A stretch of 64,000 nt of DNA from Cobetia amphilecti (GTDB lineage: Bacteria; Pseudomonadota; Gammaproteobacteria; Pseudomonadales; Halomonadaceae), in assembly GCF_030010415.1 (NCBI RefSeq), contig NZ_JASCSA010000001.1, one strand, 5' to 3'. Every line of letters starts with the position of its first letter. Within the stretch, counting starts at the first letter, position 1. The notes beneath the pieces were generated by a model. The model ran no database searches and was not told where the DNA came from. It saw only the letters and a program-made list of their open reading frames with translations. Shown here piece by piece: positions 8,733 through 17,144 of the stretch. Made by a program: the position numbers and the translations under genes.

Positions 8733-10448
8733 ATGCTGAATACTCGACTCATCTCATCAAATGCGCCGGGCTTGTGCGCGCCTACCCGCTCGCGCATGGC
8801 GCTGAAGGCCCTGCTGGGGGCTGCACTGCTCAGTACGCTGAGTGCCTGTGCCAGCCAGGCGGGCCATGAATGGCAGGCCGACACCACCTATCACCTGACG
8901 GTGCTGCACACCAACGACCACCACGGCCGCTTCTGGCAGAGCAGTGATGGCGAATACGGCATGTCGGCGCGCAAGACGCTGGTCGACCGCATCCGCGCCG
9001 AGGTGGAATCCGCAGGTGGCAGCGTGCTGCTGTTGTCGGGTGGCGACATCAATACCGGCGTGCCGGAATCCGATCTCCAGCAGGCCGAACCCGACTTCAA
9101 GGGCATGAACCGCATCGGCTACGACGCCATGGCGGTGGGCAACCATGAATTCGACAACCCGCTGGCGGTGCTGCTAAAGCAGCGCGACTGGGCCGACTTC
9201 CCGATGCTGGCCGCCAATATCTACGACAAGACCAGCGGCGAGCGCCTGTTCGCGCCCTGGAAGATCTTCGATGAGCATGGCATCCAGATCGCGGTGATCG
9301 GCCTGACCACCGAAGACACCGTGCGTATCGGCAACCCCGAATACTTCAGCGATCTCGACTTCCGTGACCCCAAGGAAGAGGCGCGCAAGGCCATCGAGGA
9401 GCTCAACGAGCATGAGCAGCCGGACCTGATCTTCGCCGTCACCCACATGGGCCACTATCAGAATGCCGAGCATGGCATCAATGCGCCGGGCGATGTCTCG
9501 CTGGCGCGCTATCTGCCCTACGGCGAACTGGACATGATCGTCGGTGGCCACTCCCAGGAGCCGGTCTGCATGGAGGGTGCCAACCGGATGGCGGACTTTG
9601 CACCCGGCGATGATTGCCAGCCGGACCGCCAGAACGGCACCTACATCGTGCAGGCGCATGAATGGGGCAAGTACGTGGGACGCGCCGATTACGAGTTCCG
9701 CAATGGCGAGCTGACCATGGTCAACTATCAGCTGATTCCGGTGAATCTCAAGAAGACCGTCGAGGAGAATGGCGAGCGCAGGAAGGTGCTGGTCGCGGAG
9801 GAAATTGCCGAAGACAGCGAGCTGCGCGAATTCCTGCGCCCCTATCAGGAAAAGGGTCAGGCGCAGCTCAACGTCACGGTCGCGCAGAGCAACGGCAAGC
9901 TGGAAGGCGATCGCGACGTGGTGCGCTTTGCCCAGACCAACCTGGGACGTCTGATCGCCACCGCCGCCATGCAGGCCGGCAAGGCCGACTTCGGCGTGAT
10001 GAACTCAGGTGGCGTACGCGCCTCGCTGCCCGCGGGCGAGATCACCTACAAGGATGTGCTGACCGTGCTGCCCTTCGGCAACACCGTGGGGGTCGTGACC
10101 ATGTCAGGTAGCAAGGTGCTCGAGTATCTCGAGGCGGTGGCCACCCAACCGGTGGACTCCGGCGCCTATGCCCAGTTCGCCGGCGTCAGCCTGCGCGTCA
10201 ATCGCGCAGAAGGCAGCGTCTCCGACGTGATGATTCAGGGCCAGCCATTGGCCATGGACGCCCAGTATCGCTTCACCGTCCCGAGCTTCAATGCCGCCGG
10301 CGGGGATGGCTATCCGAAGGTCACTGACCTGCCGGGTTACCTGGATACCGGCTTCGTCGATGCCGATGTGCTCAAGGCCTATCTTGCCGAGCAGAGCCCG
10401 ATCGACGTCACGGCATACGCGCCCCAGGGCGAGATCGTCTATCAGTGA
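8733..10448 (+). CDS. ushA: UshA-type UDP-sugar hydrolase / 5'-nucleotidase, probable lipoprotein
   Basis: Hydrolyses nucleotides and UDP-sugars outside the inner membrane, releasing nucleosides for salvage or breakdown. The metallophosphatase domain carries LHTNDHHGRFW (D62, H64), SGGDINTGVPESD, GNHEFDNP, THMGHY and GGHSQEPVCM. The C-terminal substrate domain has MNSGGVRASLPAGEITYKDV and the purine-stacking FNAAGGDGYP. Similarity to E. coli UshA is nearly full length (571 residues here, 550 there). Unlike E. coli, the signal ends in a lipobox, LSAC with C39, so the protein is probably membrane-anchored. AAGGAA precedes the first ATG by 10 bases; an ATG at 8796 would give a shorter, more typical signal. 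It follows the purine permease. Confidence 0.94.
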   Translation: MLNTRLISSNAPGLCAPTRSRMALKALLGAALLSTLSACASQAGHEWQADTTYHLTVLHTNDHHGRFWQSSDGEYGMSARKTLVDRIRAEVESAGGSVLLLSGGDINTGVPESDLQQAEPDFKGMNRIGYDAMAVGNHEFDNPLAVLLKQRDWADFPMLAANIYDKTSGERLFAPWKIFDEHGIQIAVIGLTTEDTVRIGNPEYFSDLDFRDPKEEARKAIEELNEHEQPDLIFAVTHMGHYQNAEHGINAPGDVSLARYLPYGELDMIVGGHSQEPVCMEGANRMADFAPGDDCQPDRQNGTYIVQAHEWGKYVGRADYEFRNGELTMVNYQLIPVNLKKTVEENGERRKVLVAEEIAEDSELREFLRPYQEKGQAQLNVTVAQSNGKLEGDRDVVRFAQTNLGRLIATAAMQAGKADFGVMNSGGVRASLPAGEITYKDVLTVLPFGNTVGVVTMSGSKVLEYLEAVATQPVDSGAYAQFAGVSLRVNRAEGSVSDVMIQGQPLAMDAQYRFTVPSFNAAGGDGYPKVTDLPGYLDTGFVDADVLKAYLAEQSPIDVTAYAPQGEIVYQ

Positions 10449-10477
10449 CGCTTGAGGCTTCTGCTCTAAACATGCAC

Positions 10478-10513
10478 ATGACAACGGGACGCCTTGGCGT
10501 CCCGTTGTCATTT
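10478..10513. terminator. Terminator after ushA
   Basis: A perfect 14-bp stem (ATGACAACGGGACG and its complement) with a 6-base loop and a short T-tract, 30 bases after the ushA stop. Confidence 0.85.
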
Positions 10514-10625
10514 CCAGAGCCGGAATATCCTCGCCAGGGCTGCAGTCGGACTATACAAGTGCGGATCGCACAGGTTTGATACGACATGCGCACCACTACA
10601 ACAAAGACCGTCGAGACCCTGGCCC

Positions 10626-11078
10626 ATGAACCTCAACCGCACCGACAGTGAGCTGCTCAACCTGCTGATCAAGGACGGTCGCATGTCCTACGCCGATATC
10701 GCCCGCAAGCTCGGCATTTCGCGTGCCCATGCGCGCAGCCGCGTCCAGGCGCTGGTCGAGAGCGGCGTGATCGAACAGTTCACCGCCGTCATCAACCCCG
10801 ACAAGCTCGGCAAGGGCATCTCCACCTTCGTGGACCTGACCGTCGCTCCCAGCGCCATCGAACGCATCGCCGAGGAGCTTTCCGCCTGCGTCGAGGTGGT
10901 CAGCCTCTATATCATGAGCGACCTGAAAAGCCTGCACATCCACACCCTCACCGACAGCTACGAGGCCTTCGATGCCTTCGTGCGCGCGCATATCTTCAAT
11001 CGCGACGAGATTCTCTCCGTCGACTGCAAGTCGCTGATGACGCGCGTGAAGCATCGGCGTGGTGGCGCGCGGCTATGA
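10626..11078 (+). CDS. Lrp/AsnC-family transcriptional regulator
   Basis: A 150-residue DNA-binding protein with an N-terminal winged helix-turn-helix (about residues 5-55: DSELLNLLIKDGRMSYADIA, then KLGISRAHARSRVQALVE). A C-terminal RAM-type effector and oligomerisation domain follows (about 65-140). Lrp/AsnC proteins respond to amino acids or other small ligands. It begins at the ATG closest to the conserved LNRTDSELL start; the longer frame to 10494 crosses the upstream terminator. The neighbours, ushA and an unknown membrane protein, do not reveal its target. No upstream palindrome clearly suggests autoregulation. Confidence 0.88.
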   Translation: MNLNRTDSELLNLLIKDGRMSYADIARKLGISRAHARSRVQALVESGVIEQFTAVINPDKLGKGISTFVDLTVAPSAIERIAEELSACVEVVSLYIMSDLKSLHIHTLTDSYEAFDAFVRAHIFNRDEILSVDCKSLMTRVKHRRGGARL

Positions 11079-11080
11079 CA

Positions 11081-11149
11081 TCTCTGTCTCTCTTTGTCTT
11101 TGTCTTTGTCTCTGCCTCTGTCTCTGCCTCTGTCTCTGCCTCTGCCGCC
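11081..11149. repeat. Pyrimidine-rich hexamer repeat tract
   Basis: About eleven degenerate copies of TCTSTY (TCTCTG, TCTTTG, TCTGCC, CTCTGT) begin two bases after the regulator stop codon. Slippage-prone simple repeat; the apparent poly-Leu-Cys or Glu-Thr-Ala peptides read from it look artefactual. Confidence 0.8.
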
Positions 11150-11222
11150 GCAGCACCGGACGGCGCCGGGGCTGTCATTTCACTCGTCACCTCACATATC
11201 ACTGCAAGCGTCACTGCAAGCA

Positions 11223-12170
11223 TCACTGCAACCTTGCCAGCCCGCGCAGCAGCCGTAGCGCGACCCACAGAAAGCCCAGCGGGAACAGTACCGTCTGGGT
11301 GATGAACAGCATGGTCAGGTCGATCACCTTGTCGGTCATCGCATCAAAGCCCTGGGTGACACTGGTGATCGGCCCGCCGACCCAGCCTTCCATGCTGCCC
11401 TTGAACTGCTGCCACCAGCTGCGCTCCTCGTGCGCGCCACCTACCTGCTTGTCGGCGACTTCCGCCAGCTGCTGCTGCGTCACGCTCAACTGCGCCATCT
11501 GGGTATCGCGACTGTCATCGAGAAAGGCCTGACCCGCGGCGCCGCTGGCCAGCGCGACACTCAGCACCGCGAAGCGCAGTGCGATGCCCCACAGGGCCAC
11601 GCGCAGGATAGCCACCTGCCACCAGCGCTGGCGGGGATGCATCCCATCGACCGATTGGCGACTGCCGGTAAGTAGCCCGAGAGCCGCCAGCAGGCAGGCA
11701 CCGCTGGCGAAGGCCTTGATGATCAGCGAGCCGGAGATGCCCAGCAGCAGCTTCTGTAGCGCCAGCGAGCCGGTCGCCGCGAACATCACCCACGAAAAGC
11801 GCTCGATCATGTCATTGGCGGGGTCCAGCGCTTCCCCGGGCGAGACCTGAAAGACCTGCAGATCGATGGTCGAGGACTGCAGTACCGAGATGGTCGCGTT
11901 CAGGCCCTTGGCGATGGCGAAGGCACTGAACGCCTGACCCAGAGTGGCGTCGAGGAAATCCAGCGCCCACTGCTGCGGCATCTCCCACCAGGCAAGCACC
12001 GCCATCACCACCAGGATGGCGACCAGCAGGATGCGCGGCACCTGAGCCCCTCCTGGTGCCCCGGGCGTGGCGGGCAGGCGAGGCCCGGCAGTCTTCGTCA
12101 CGCAGGTGGATGCGGCGGCAGGCGAAGACTCCGAGCGGGTGGCGGGCTCTTCAGGCTCATGAGGTGACAT
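11223..12170 (-). CDS. Uncharacterised integral membrane protein
   Basis: I do not recognise the family. The 315-residue product has a hydrophilic N-terminus rich in Glu, Ser, Pro and Ala (1-45). Hydrophobic segments follow near 46-62, 127-167 (two spans), 185-207 and 283-308. Between the last two is a polar, glutamine-rich region (DTQMAQLSVTQQQLAEVADK) that could form a short coiled coil outside or inside the membrane. The tail LRLLRGLARLQ is basic and so probably cytoplasmic. Translation is supported by the match of codon use to the neighbours and by the absence of a competing frame. It converges on the regulator gene and diverges from the TRAP genes; no function is inferred. Confidence 0.7.
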   Translation of the reverse strand: MSPHEPEEPATRSESSPAAASTCVTKTAGPRLPATPGAPGGAQVPRILLVAILVVMAVLAWWEMPQQWALDFLDATLGQAFSAFAIAKGLNATISVLQSSTIDLQVFQVSPGEALDPANDMIERFSWVMFAATGSLALQKLLLGISGSLIIKAFASGACLLAALGLLTGSRQSVDGMHPRQRWWQVAILRVALWGIALRFAVLSVALASGAAGQAFLDDSRDTQMAQLSVTQQQLAEVADKQVGGAHEERSWWQQFKGSMEGWVGGPITSVTQGFDAMTDKVIDLTMLFITQTVLFPLGFLWVALRLLRGLARLQ

Positions 12171-12842
12171 CTAACGCTCCATCAGGACAAAGCCGCATGA
12201 TGCCACCAGCCACTCAGACTGTCGTCTATGGCGCCTCGCATGAAGACTCGATGTGGGCGTACCGAGTCTTATTGACCTGCTCTGATTGACCGATTCTGAG
12301 CGCCCCTATCCAGGTGCACCATGATCGATCGCACGCACCATCAGGTCGCGAGCATGACAATTGATCATCCCTACCCCACATTCGTGAGCCAGATGTCACC
12401 CTCCCCGTCGCTATCGGTGAACAAATGCCGCGCCAGGCGTCATCTTCTGACATTTGTCAGGCCCTGAACTTTGCCAATCAGCGCTGCCACGGCCTCACTT
12501 GGGCAACGCCAGGGGCGCGCTCACGCTCTATCAGCGAAACACAACGCCCAGAATTTCCATGCAATCGATTGAAAATAAAGAATAAATCTCCCTGCGCGCC
12601 AAATGGCACACGCCTTGCAATGTCTTCCACGTAGCCCACTGACAAATGGCAGCCTTCTGGCTGACAAATGACAGGCAACGCTACTCAAGAACATGCAGAA
12701 ACACCTACACAACAAGATCGCCGGCCTCGATGTCGGCATGCCGTACAGGCACCCCTTGAGACAGAAGACTCTTTCACACAGAGCATTCAAAGCAGTCTGT
12801 CGCAAGGGCATTACTGGTCATCCGTCCGCAGGAGATCCTCCC
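12171..12842. other. 670-bp intergenic region upstream of the TRAP operon
   Basis: No supported gene. It is less GC-rich than its surroundings and holds three copies of a 14-bp near-palindrome (listed separately) in front of the TRAP genes. Any promoters for the divergent membrane-protein gene and for the importer should lie here. Confidence 0.7.
12447..12674. promoter_or_regulatory. Three CTGACAAATGNCAG boxes before the TRAP importer
   Basis: The same 14-mer occurs at 12447-12460 (in reverse orientation; perfect inverted repeat CTGACA-TT-TGTCAG), at 12639-12652 (CTGACAAATGGCAG) and at 12661-12674 (CTGACAAATGACAG). The last two are exactly 22 bp, two helical turns, apart. Such spacing fits cooperative operator binding by an unidentified regulator of the downstream genes. 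Confidence 0.55.
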
Positions 12843-13934
12843 ATGACATTCGATCGTCGCAAGTTCCTGGGTGCCGCACTGGCAACCTCAACCGCTGGAC
12901 TCGTGATGGGTGCGCCCGCCATCGTGCGCGCGGAATCCAACAAGACCTATCAATGGAAGATGACCAATGCCTATGGTCCGGGCTCGCCCTTCTATGTCGA
13001 GGGTCCGGGCAGTCCGACCGACTTCTGCCGCAAGGTGGAGGCCATGTCGGGCGGGCGCATGAAGATCCAGCACTTCGCGGCCGGTGAACTGATTCCGGCC
13101 CTGGAGGGCTTCAATGCCGTCGCCAGTGGCGTGGTGGAGATGAACGCCGGCAATGCCTACTTCTGGGCCGGCAAGATTCCCGCCGCCCAGTACTTCACTA
13201 CCGTGCCCTTCGGCATGAATACCCAGGGCATGAACGCCTGGCTGTATCACGGTGGCGGCCTGGAGCTGTGGCATGAGCTCTACGCCCCCAAGGGGCTGAT
13301 CGCCTTCCCGATGGGCAACACCGGCGTGCAGATGACCGGCTGGTTCCGCAAGCCGATCAATACGGTCGAGGACTTGAAGGGTCTGAAGATGCGCATCCCC
13401 GGGCTGGCCGGCAAGGTCTACGCCGAACTGGGCGTGGCCGTGCGTCTATTGCCCGGCGGAGAGATCTTCCCGGCGCTGGAACGTGGCGTCATCGATGCCG
13501 CCGAGTTCGTCGGCCCCTATCAGGATCGCCGCCTGGGGCTGCAGAAGGCCGCCAAGTATTACTACACCACCGGCTGGCATGAGCCGACCAACGTCACCGA
13601 GCTGATGATCAACAAGGCAGCCTGGGAGGGCCTGCCCGAGGACCTGCAGGCCATCGTCAAGGCCGCCGCCCAGGCGTGCAACGTCGAGAGCCAGGCCTGG
13701 TGCGAATCGGTGAATGCCGAGGCGCTCAATGATCTGGTCGACAACGAAGGCGTCACCGCCCAGCCGCTGCCGGACGCGGTGGTAGCGCGCCTGAAGGAAG
13801 TCACCGAGAAGACGCTGACCGACATGGCGGCGGCCGATCCGGACACCGCGCGCGTCCACGAGTCCTTCATGGCCTTCCGCGACCAGCACAAGGAATGGGC
13901 CGCCGTCAGCGAGAAGACCTTCCTGGCGCTCTGA
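12843..13934 (+). CDS. TRAP transporter solute-binding protein, TakP/DctP-like
   Basis: Periplasmic receptor of a tripartite ATP-independent importer. The 363-residue protein has a twin-arginine-type leader (DRRKFLGAALA, cleavage after VRA near residue 30). The middle resembles TakP of Rhodobacter: NTGVQMTGWFRKPINTVEDL, GLKMRIPGLAGKVY, GGEIFPALERGVIDAAEFVG. The arginine in LKMRIPG is the usual carboxylate clamp. TakP binds 2-oxoacids, so a small carboxylate ligand is likely; a Phe replaces the Trp TakP has in its EWVGPY motif. AGGAG eight bases upstream supports the start. The two membrane subunits follow after a 223-bp gap containing a hairpin. Confidence 0.9.
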   Translation: MTFDRRKFLGAALATSTAGLVMGAPAIVRAESNKTYQWKMTNAYGPGSPFYVEGPGSPTDFCRKVEAMSGGRMKIQHFAAGELIPALEGFNAVASGVVEMNAGNAYFWAGKIPAAQYFTTVPFGMNTQGMNAWLYHGGGLELWHELYAPKGLIAFPMGNTGVQMTGWFRKPINTVEDLKGLKMRIPGLAGKVYAELGVAVRLLPGGEIFPALERGVIDAAEFVGPYQDRRLGLQKAAKYYYTTGWHEPTNVTELMINKAAWEGLPEDLQAIVKAAAQACNVESQAWCESVNAEALNDLVDNEGVTAQPLPDAVVARLKEVTEKTLTDMAAADPDTARVHESFMAFRDQHKEWAAVSEKTFLAL

Positions 13935-13950
13935 CGCCTGTCGTCCTGAG

Positions 13951-13977
13951 TCTCGCGGCTCGCGGCTCGCGGCTCGC
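13951..13977. repeat. Short GGCTCGC tandem repeat
   Basis: Three perfect 7-bp copies of GGCTCGC preceded by a partial TCTCGC, just after the solute-binding protein stop codon. Confidence 0.75.
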
Positions 13978-14114
13978 ATCTGTCGACTCATGTCTCGCGT
14001 CTCGCGTTCAGACCCGTCGCCCGATGAACTCGCCCTTCGCTGCGCTGCGGGGGCGAACTCAAGATACAAGCCCCGAGCGCAAACGCCTTTTTCCGTCTTC
14101 CTGCTTCCCTGTCC

Positions 14115-14143
14115 AACGCCACGACCTGTCCCGTCGTGGCGTT
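14115..14143 (+). promoter_or_regulatory. Intercistronic hairpin between TRAP receptor and membrane subunits
   Basis: A perfect 11-bp stem (AACGCCACGAC / GTCGTGGCGTT) with a 7-base loop and no T-tract, 14 bases before the small-subunit start. It could protect the upstream receptor message or lower read-through, raising the receptor-to-channel ratio. Confidence 0.6.
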
Positions 14144-14157
14144 CATGAGGCCATGCC

Positions 14158-14688
14158 ATGCTGTACGTCATCCATTTTCTCGAGGGCATCATCGAGCGAC
14201 TGGGCGTCATCGCCCGTTACTCGCTGTTGGCGCTCGTGTTGCTGGTCGCCAGCAACGTGCTGCTGCGTTACTTCTTCAGCATCAGCCCCGTGCCACTCCA
14301 GGAATTCGAGTGGCACCTGATTTCTCCCATCGCGCTGCTGGGCATCTCCTACGCCCTCAAGCATCGCGCCGACGTTCGCGTCGATGTCTTCTACGACCGT
14401 TTCTCCCTCAAGGGCCGCGCGCTGGTGGACCTGATCGGTGCGCTGATGACCATCGCCATCGGCGCCGCCATCGCCTGGCTGGGCCTGAGCTACACCGAGC
14501 AGTCCTGGCAGCTGATGGAAGGCTCGCCCGACCCCGGCGGCCTGCCCTATCGCTATCTGCTCAAGGCCTTCATTCCCCTCGGGTTCGCCGCGCTTGCGCT
14601 GCAAGGCGTGGCAGATTGCCTGCGCGCGCTGCTGGTACTGTCCGGCAAGCCCGTCGACGGTGACCTGGAACGCGAGGTGACGCCATGA
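14158..14688 (+). CDS. TRAP transporter small membrane subunit (DctQ family)
   Basis: A 176-residue inner-membrane subunit that bridges receptor and channel in TRAP importers. Four hydrophobic spans are apparent (about 15-40, 52-68, 95-122, 132-155). Family motifs are ASNVLLRYFF, LQEFEWHLI (the conserved E-x-x-x-W/H around the second span) and YALKHRADVRVDVFY. It overlaps the large-subunit gene by four bases (ATGA), so the two are coupled. Loop lengths and the DVRVDVFYDRF segment fit TakQ-type partners, in agreement with the TakP-like receptor. Confidence 0.9.
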   Translation: MLYVIHFLEGIIERLGVIARYSLLALVLLVASNVLLRYFFSISPVPLQEFEWHLISPIALLGISYALKHRADVRVDVFYDRFSLKGRALVDLIGALMTIAIGAAIAWLGLSYTEQSWQLMEGSPDPGGLPYRYLLKAFIPLGFAALALQGVADCLRALLVLSGKPVDGDLEREVTP

Positions 14689-16013
14689 GCCCGAACGAGT
14701 GGATCGCGCTGGCCATGATCGGCGGTTTTCTGGTCCTGATGCTGATCGGCATTCCGGTCGCGATTTCCCTGGCCGTGGCCGGTTTCGTGGCGGGGCTGGC
14801 GGGCTTTGGCCCGTTGCTGTTCAGTCTGATGCCGGCCCGTCTGTATGGCGTGGTCACCAACTACACCCTGCTGGCGATCCCCTTGTTCGTCTTCATGGGG
14901 GTCATGCTCGAGAAATCGCGGGTCGCCGAGGACATGCTCGAGACCATCGGGCGCGCCATGGGCGGCGTGAATGGCGGCATGGGCATCGCGATCATTCTGG
15001 TCGGCGTGCTGATGGGTGCCTCCACAGGCATCGTCGGCGCGACGGTGGTCACCGTCGGCATGCTGACGCTGCCGACCCTGTTGCGGCGCGGCTATCACCC
15101 GGGCGTGGCCTCGGCCACCATCTGTGCCTCCGGCACCCTGGGGCAGATCATTCCGCCGAGTCTGGTACTGATCCTGCTCTCGGAAATTCTCGGCGAATCC
15201 GTCGGCACCCTGTTTGCCGCCGCCTTCGTACCGGGGCTGGCCATCGCCGTCATCTATATCGTCTATCTACTGGTGCTGGGCTGGTGGAAGCCGGACCTCG
15301 TCCCGGCCATCCCGGAAGAGGAGCGCGCCGCCGCCGGTGGCATGAAGGAATTGCTGCGTGATCTGGCCCGTAGCGTGATCCCGCCGCTGATGCTGGTGTT
15401 CGCGGTGCTCGGCTCGATCCTGGGTGGCGTGGCCGCTCCCACCGAAGCGGCCTCGATGGGGGCGTTGGGCAGCATGCTGATCGCGCAGCTGGCGCGGCGT
15501 CTCAACTTCACCATGCTCAAGGCCTGTCTGCATTCGACCCTGACCATCACCGCCATGGTCTATTTCATCCTGCTATGCGCGCAGCCCTTCTCGCTGGCCT
15601 TCCGCGGCCTTGGCGGCGAGAACATGGTGCATGACCTGTTCAACCTGCTGCCGGGCGGCGAGCTGGGCGCACTGATCTTCCTGATGGTGATACTGTTCGT
15701 GCTCGGCTTTTTCCTCGAGTGGATCGAGATCAGCTATATCGCGCTGCCGATGTTCCTGCCGGTCTTCATCGGCTATGGCACCGACATGGTGTGGCTGGGC
15801 GTGCTGGTGGCGATGAATCTGCAGATGTCCTTCCTTACGCCGCCCTTTGGCTGGGCGTTGTTCTTCCTCAAGGGCGTCGCTCCCCCCGAAGTCACCACCC
15901 GCCATCTGTATCTCGGTGTGCTGCCCTTCGTGGGCCTGCAGGCTGCGGCAGTCGTGCTGCTGTTCTGCTTCCCGGGGCTCGCTACCTGGCTGCCGGAAGC
16001 GATCGGTTGGTAA
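14685..16013 (+). CDS. TRAP transporter large membrane subunit (DctM family)
   Basis: The sodium-coupled channel subunit: 442 residues and about 12 membrane spans. Typical features are the N-terminal GIPVAISLAVAG, the pore-loop GATVVTVGMLTLPTLLRRGY with ASGTLGQIIPPSLVLILL, and the second half PTEAASMGALGSML and LTPPFGWALFFLKGVAP. It starts within the small-subunit stop. No receptor domain is fused. It is followed, after 240 bp without an obvious terminator, by a TSUP permease, so read-through into that gene is possible. Confidence 0.93.
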   Translation: MSPNEWIALAMIGGFLVLMLIGIPVAISLAVAGFVAGLAGFGPLLFSLMPARLYGVVTNYTLLAIPLFVFMGVMLEKSRVAEDMLETIGRAMGGVNGGMGIAIILVGVLMGASTGIVGATVVTVGMLTLPTLLRRGYHPGVASATICASGTLGQIIPPSLVLILLSEILGESVGTLFAAAFVPGLAIAVIYIVYLLVLGWWKPDLVPAIPEEERAAAGGMKELLRDLARSVIPPLMLVFAVLGSILGGVAAPTEAASMGALGSMLIAQLARRLNFTMLKACLHSTLTITAMVYFILLCAQPFSLAFRGLGGENMVHDLFNLLPGGELGALIFLMVILFVLGFFLEWIEISYIALPMFLPVFIGYGTDMVWLGVLVAMNLQMSFLTPPFGWALFFLKGVAPPEVTTRHLYLGVLPFVGLQAAAVVLLFCFPGLATWLPEAIGW

Positions 16014-16253
16014 GCCGGCCAGCCATCTACCGGCGCGACTCGTGACACTTGAGTGGTGATTCAGCGCAAAGGCCATTGGAAAGGTAATTCAGCAACGCGT
16101 AATGTCTTGTGGCCTGCCCACCGGCTCGCCTCCCCTGGAGACAGCACACCCGCCAGCGCTCCAGGGACATGCATCGACTGCCGATGGCGTTCATCGGCAA
16201 CCTTCATCAGCAATGAACCACCCCGCGCCATACGGGGACGACAAGGAAACACC

Positions 16254-17093
16254 ATGGAACTGTTCTCAGCCTATCCACTGCACTGGATTCTCGGCCTGAT
16301 CGCCGCACTGATCGTCACCGGCATGATTGCCGGCGTGATGGCCGGCCTGCTGGGGGTCGGCGGCGGCATCGTCATCGTGCCCGTGCTCTTTCACCTCTTC
16401 AGCCTGCTGGGCGTCGATGAAGCGGTGCGCATGCACCAGGCCGTCGGCACTTCACTGGCAACCATCATTCCCACCTCGATCATGTCGGCCAGGGCGCATT
16501 ACGCCAAGGGCAATCTGGACCCGGCGATTCTCAAGCGCCTGCTGCCGGGCGTGATCATCGGCGTCATCATCGGCGGCCTGCTCTCCAACCTGTTCAGCGG
16601 TGCGGTACTGATGGGGCTGTTTGCCACCGTGGCCTTCCTGGTCGCGCTCAACATGTTCCGCCGTCAGTCCACCGTGCTGGGCACTGGCCTGCCGGGCCCG
16701 CTGGGCAGCGGCGCACTGGGCACCTTCATCGGTGGCGTCTCGACACTGATGGGCATCGGCGGCGGCACCCTGAGCGTGCCGACCCTGAGCACCCTGGGCA
16801 CCCCGATGCATCTGGCCGTCGGCACGGGCGCGGCGCTGGGTCTGGTCATCAGCCTGCCGGGCACCGCCAGCTTCCTGCTCAATGGCATCGGCGAACCGAA
16901 CCTGCTGCCGGGCTCCATCGGCTACGTAAATCTGCTCGGCTTCGCCGCCATCGTGCCGGCAACCATGCTGTGCGCCCCGATCGGCGCGAAGCTGGCCCAC
17001 GCAATGGACGCCGCCAAGCTCAAGAAGGTCTTCGCCATCTTCCTGATGTTCACGGCACTGCGCATGTTCTACGACCTGTTCACCGGTAGCTGA
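16254..17093 (+). CDS. TSUP-family permease (TauE/SafE, sulfite or sulfonate exporter-like)
   Basis: A 279-residue membrane protein with about eight spans arranged as two repeats. Each repeat carries the glycine-rich TSUP signature: MAGLLGVGGGIVIVPVL near the N-terminus and FIGGVSTLMGIGGGTLSVP after the midpoint. Family members export sulfite, sulfoacetate or other organosulfur anions, but some move unrelated acids, so the substrate is open. AAGGA six bases before the ATG fixes the start; an upstream frame to 16053 is not conserved. It sits between a carboxylate importer and a gamma-glutamyl-type hydrolase. Confidence 0.88.
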   Translation: MELFSAYPLHWILGLIAALIVTGMIAGVMAGLLGVGGGIVIVPVLFHLFSLLGVDEAVRMHQAVGTSLATIIPTSIMSARAHYAKGNLDPAILKRLLPGVIIGVIIGGLLSNLFSGAVLMGLFATVAFLVALNMFRRQSTVLGTGLPGPLGSGALGTFIGGVSTLMGIGGGTLSVPTLSTLGTPMHLAVGTGAALGLVISLPGTASFLLNGIGEPNLLPGSIGYVNLLGFAAIVPATMLCAPIGAKLAHAMDAAKLKKVFAIFLMFTALRMFYDLFTGS

Positions 17094-17144
17094 GACGCAC
17101 TGGACGCTCAATAACAACAACGGAATCCTCAGGAGCAAGACGCC

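Noticed and set aside
11059..11532. Open frame through the hexamer tract giving a Leu-Cys repeat protein
   Set aside because: The peptide is a by-product of the TCTSTY repeat, and the rest is antisense to the membrane-protein gene.
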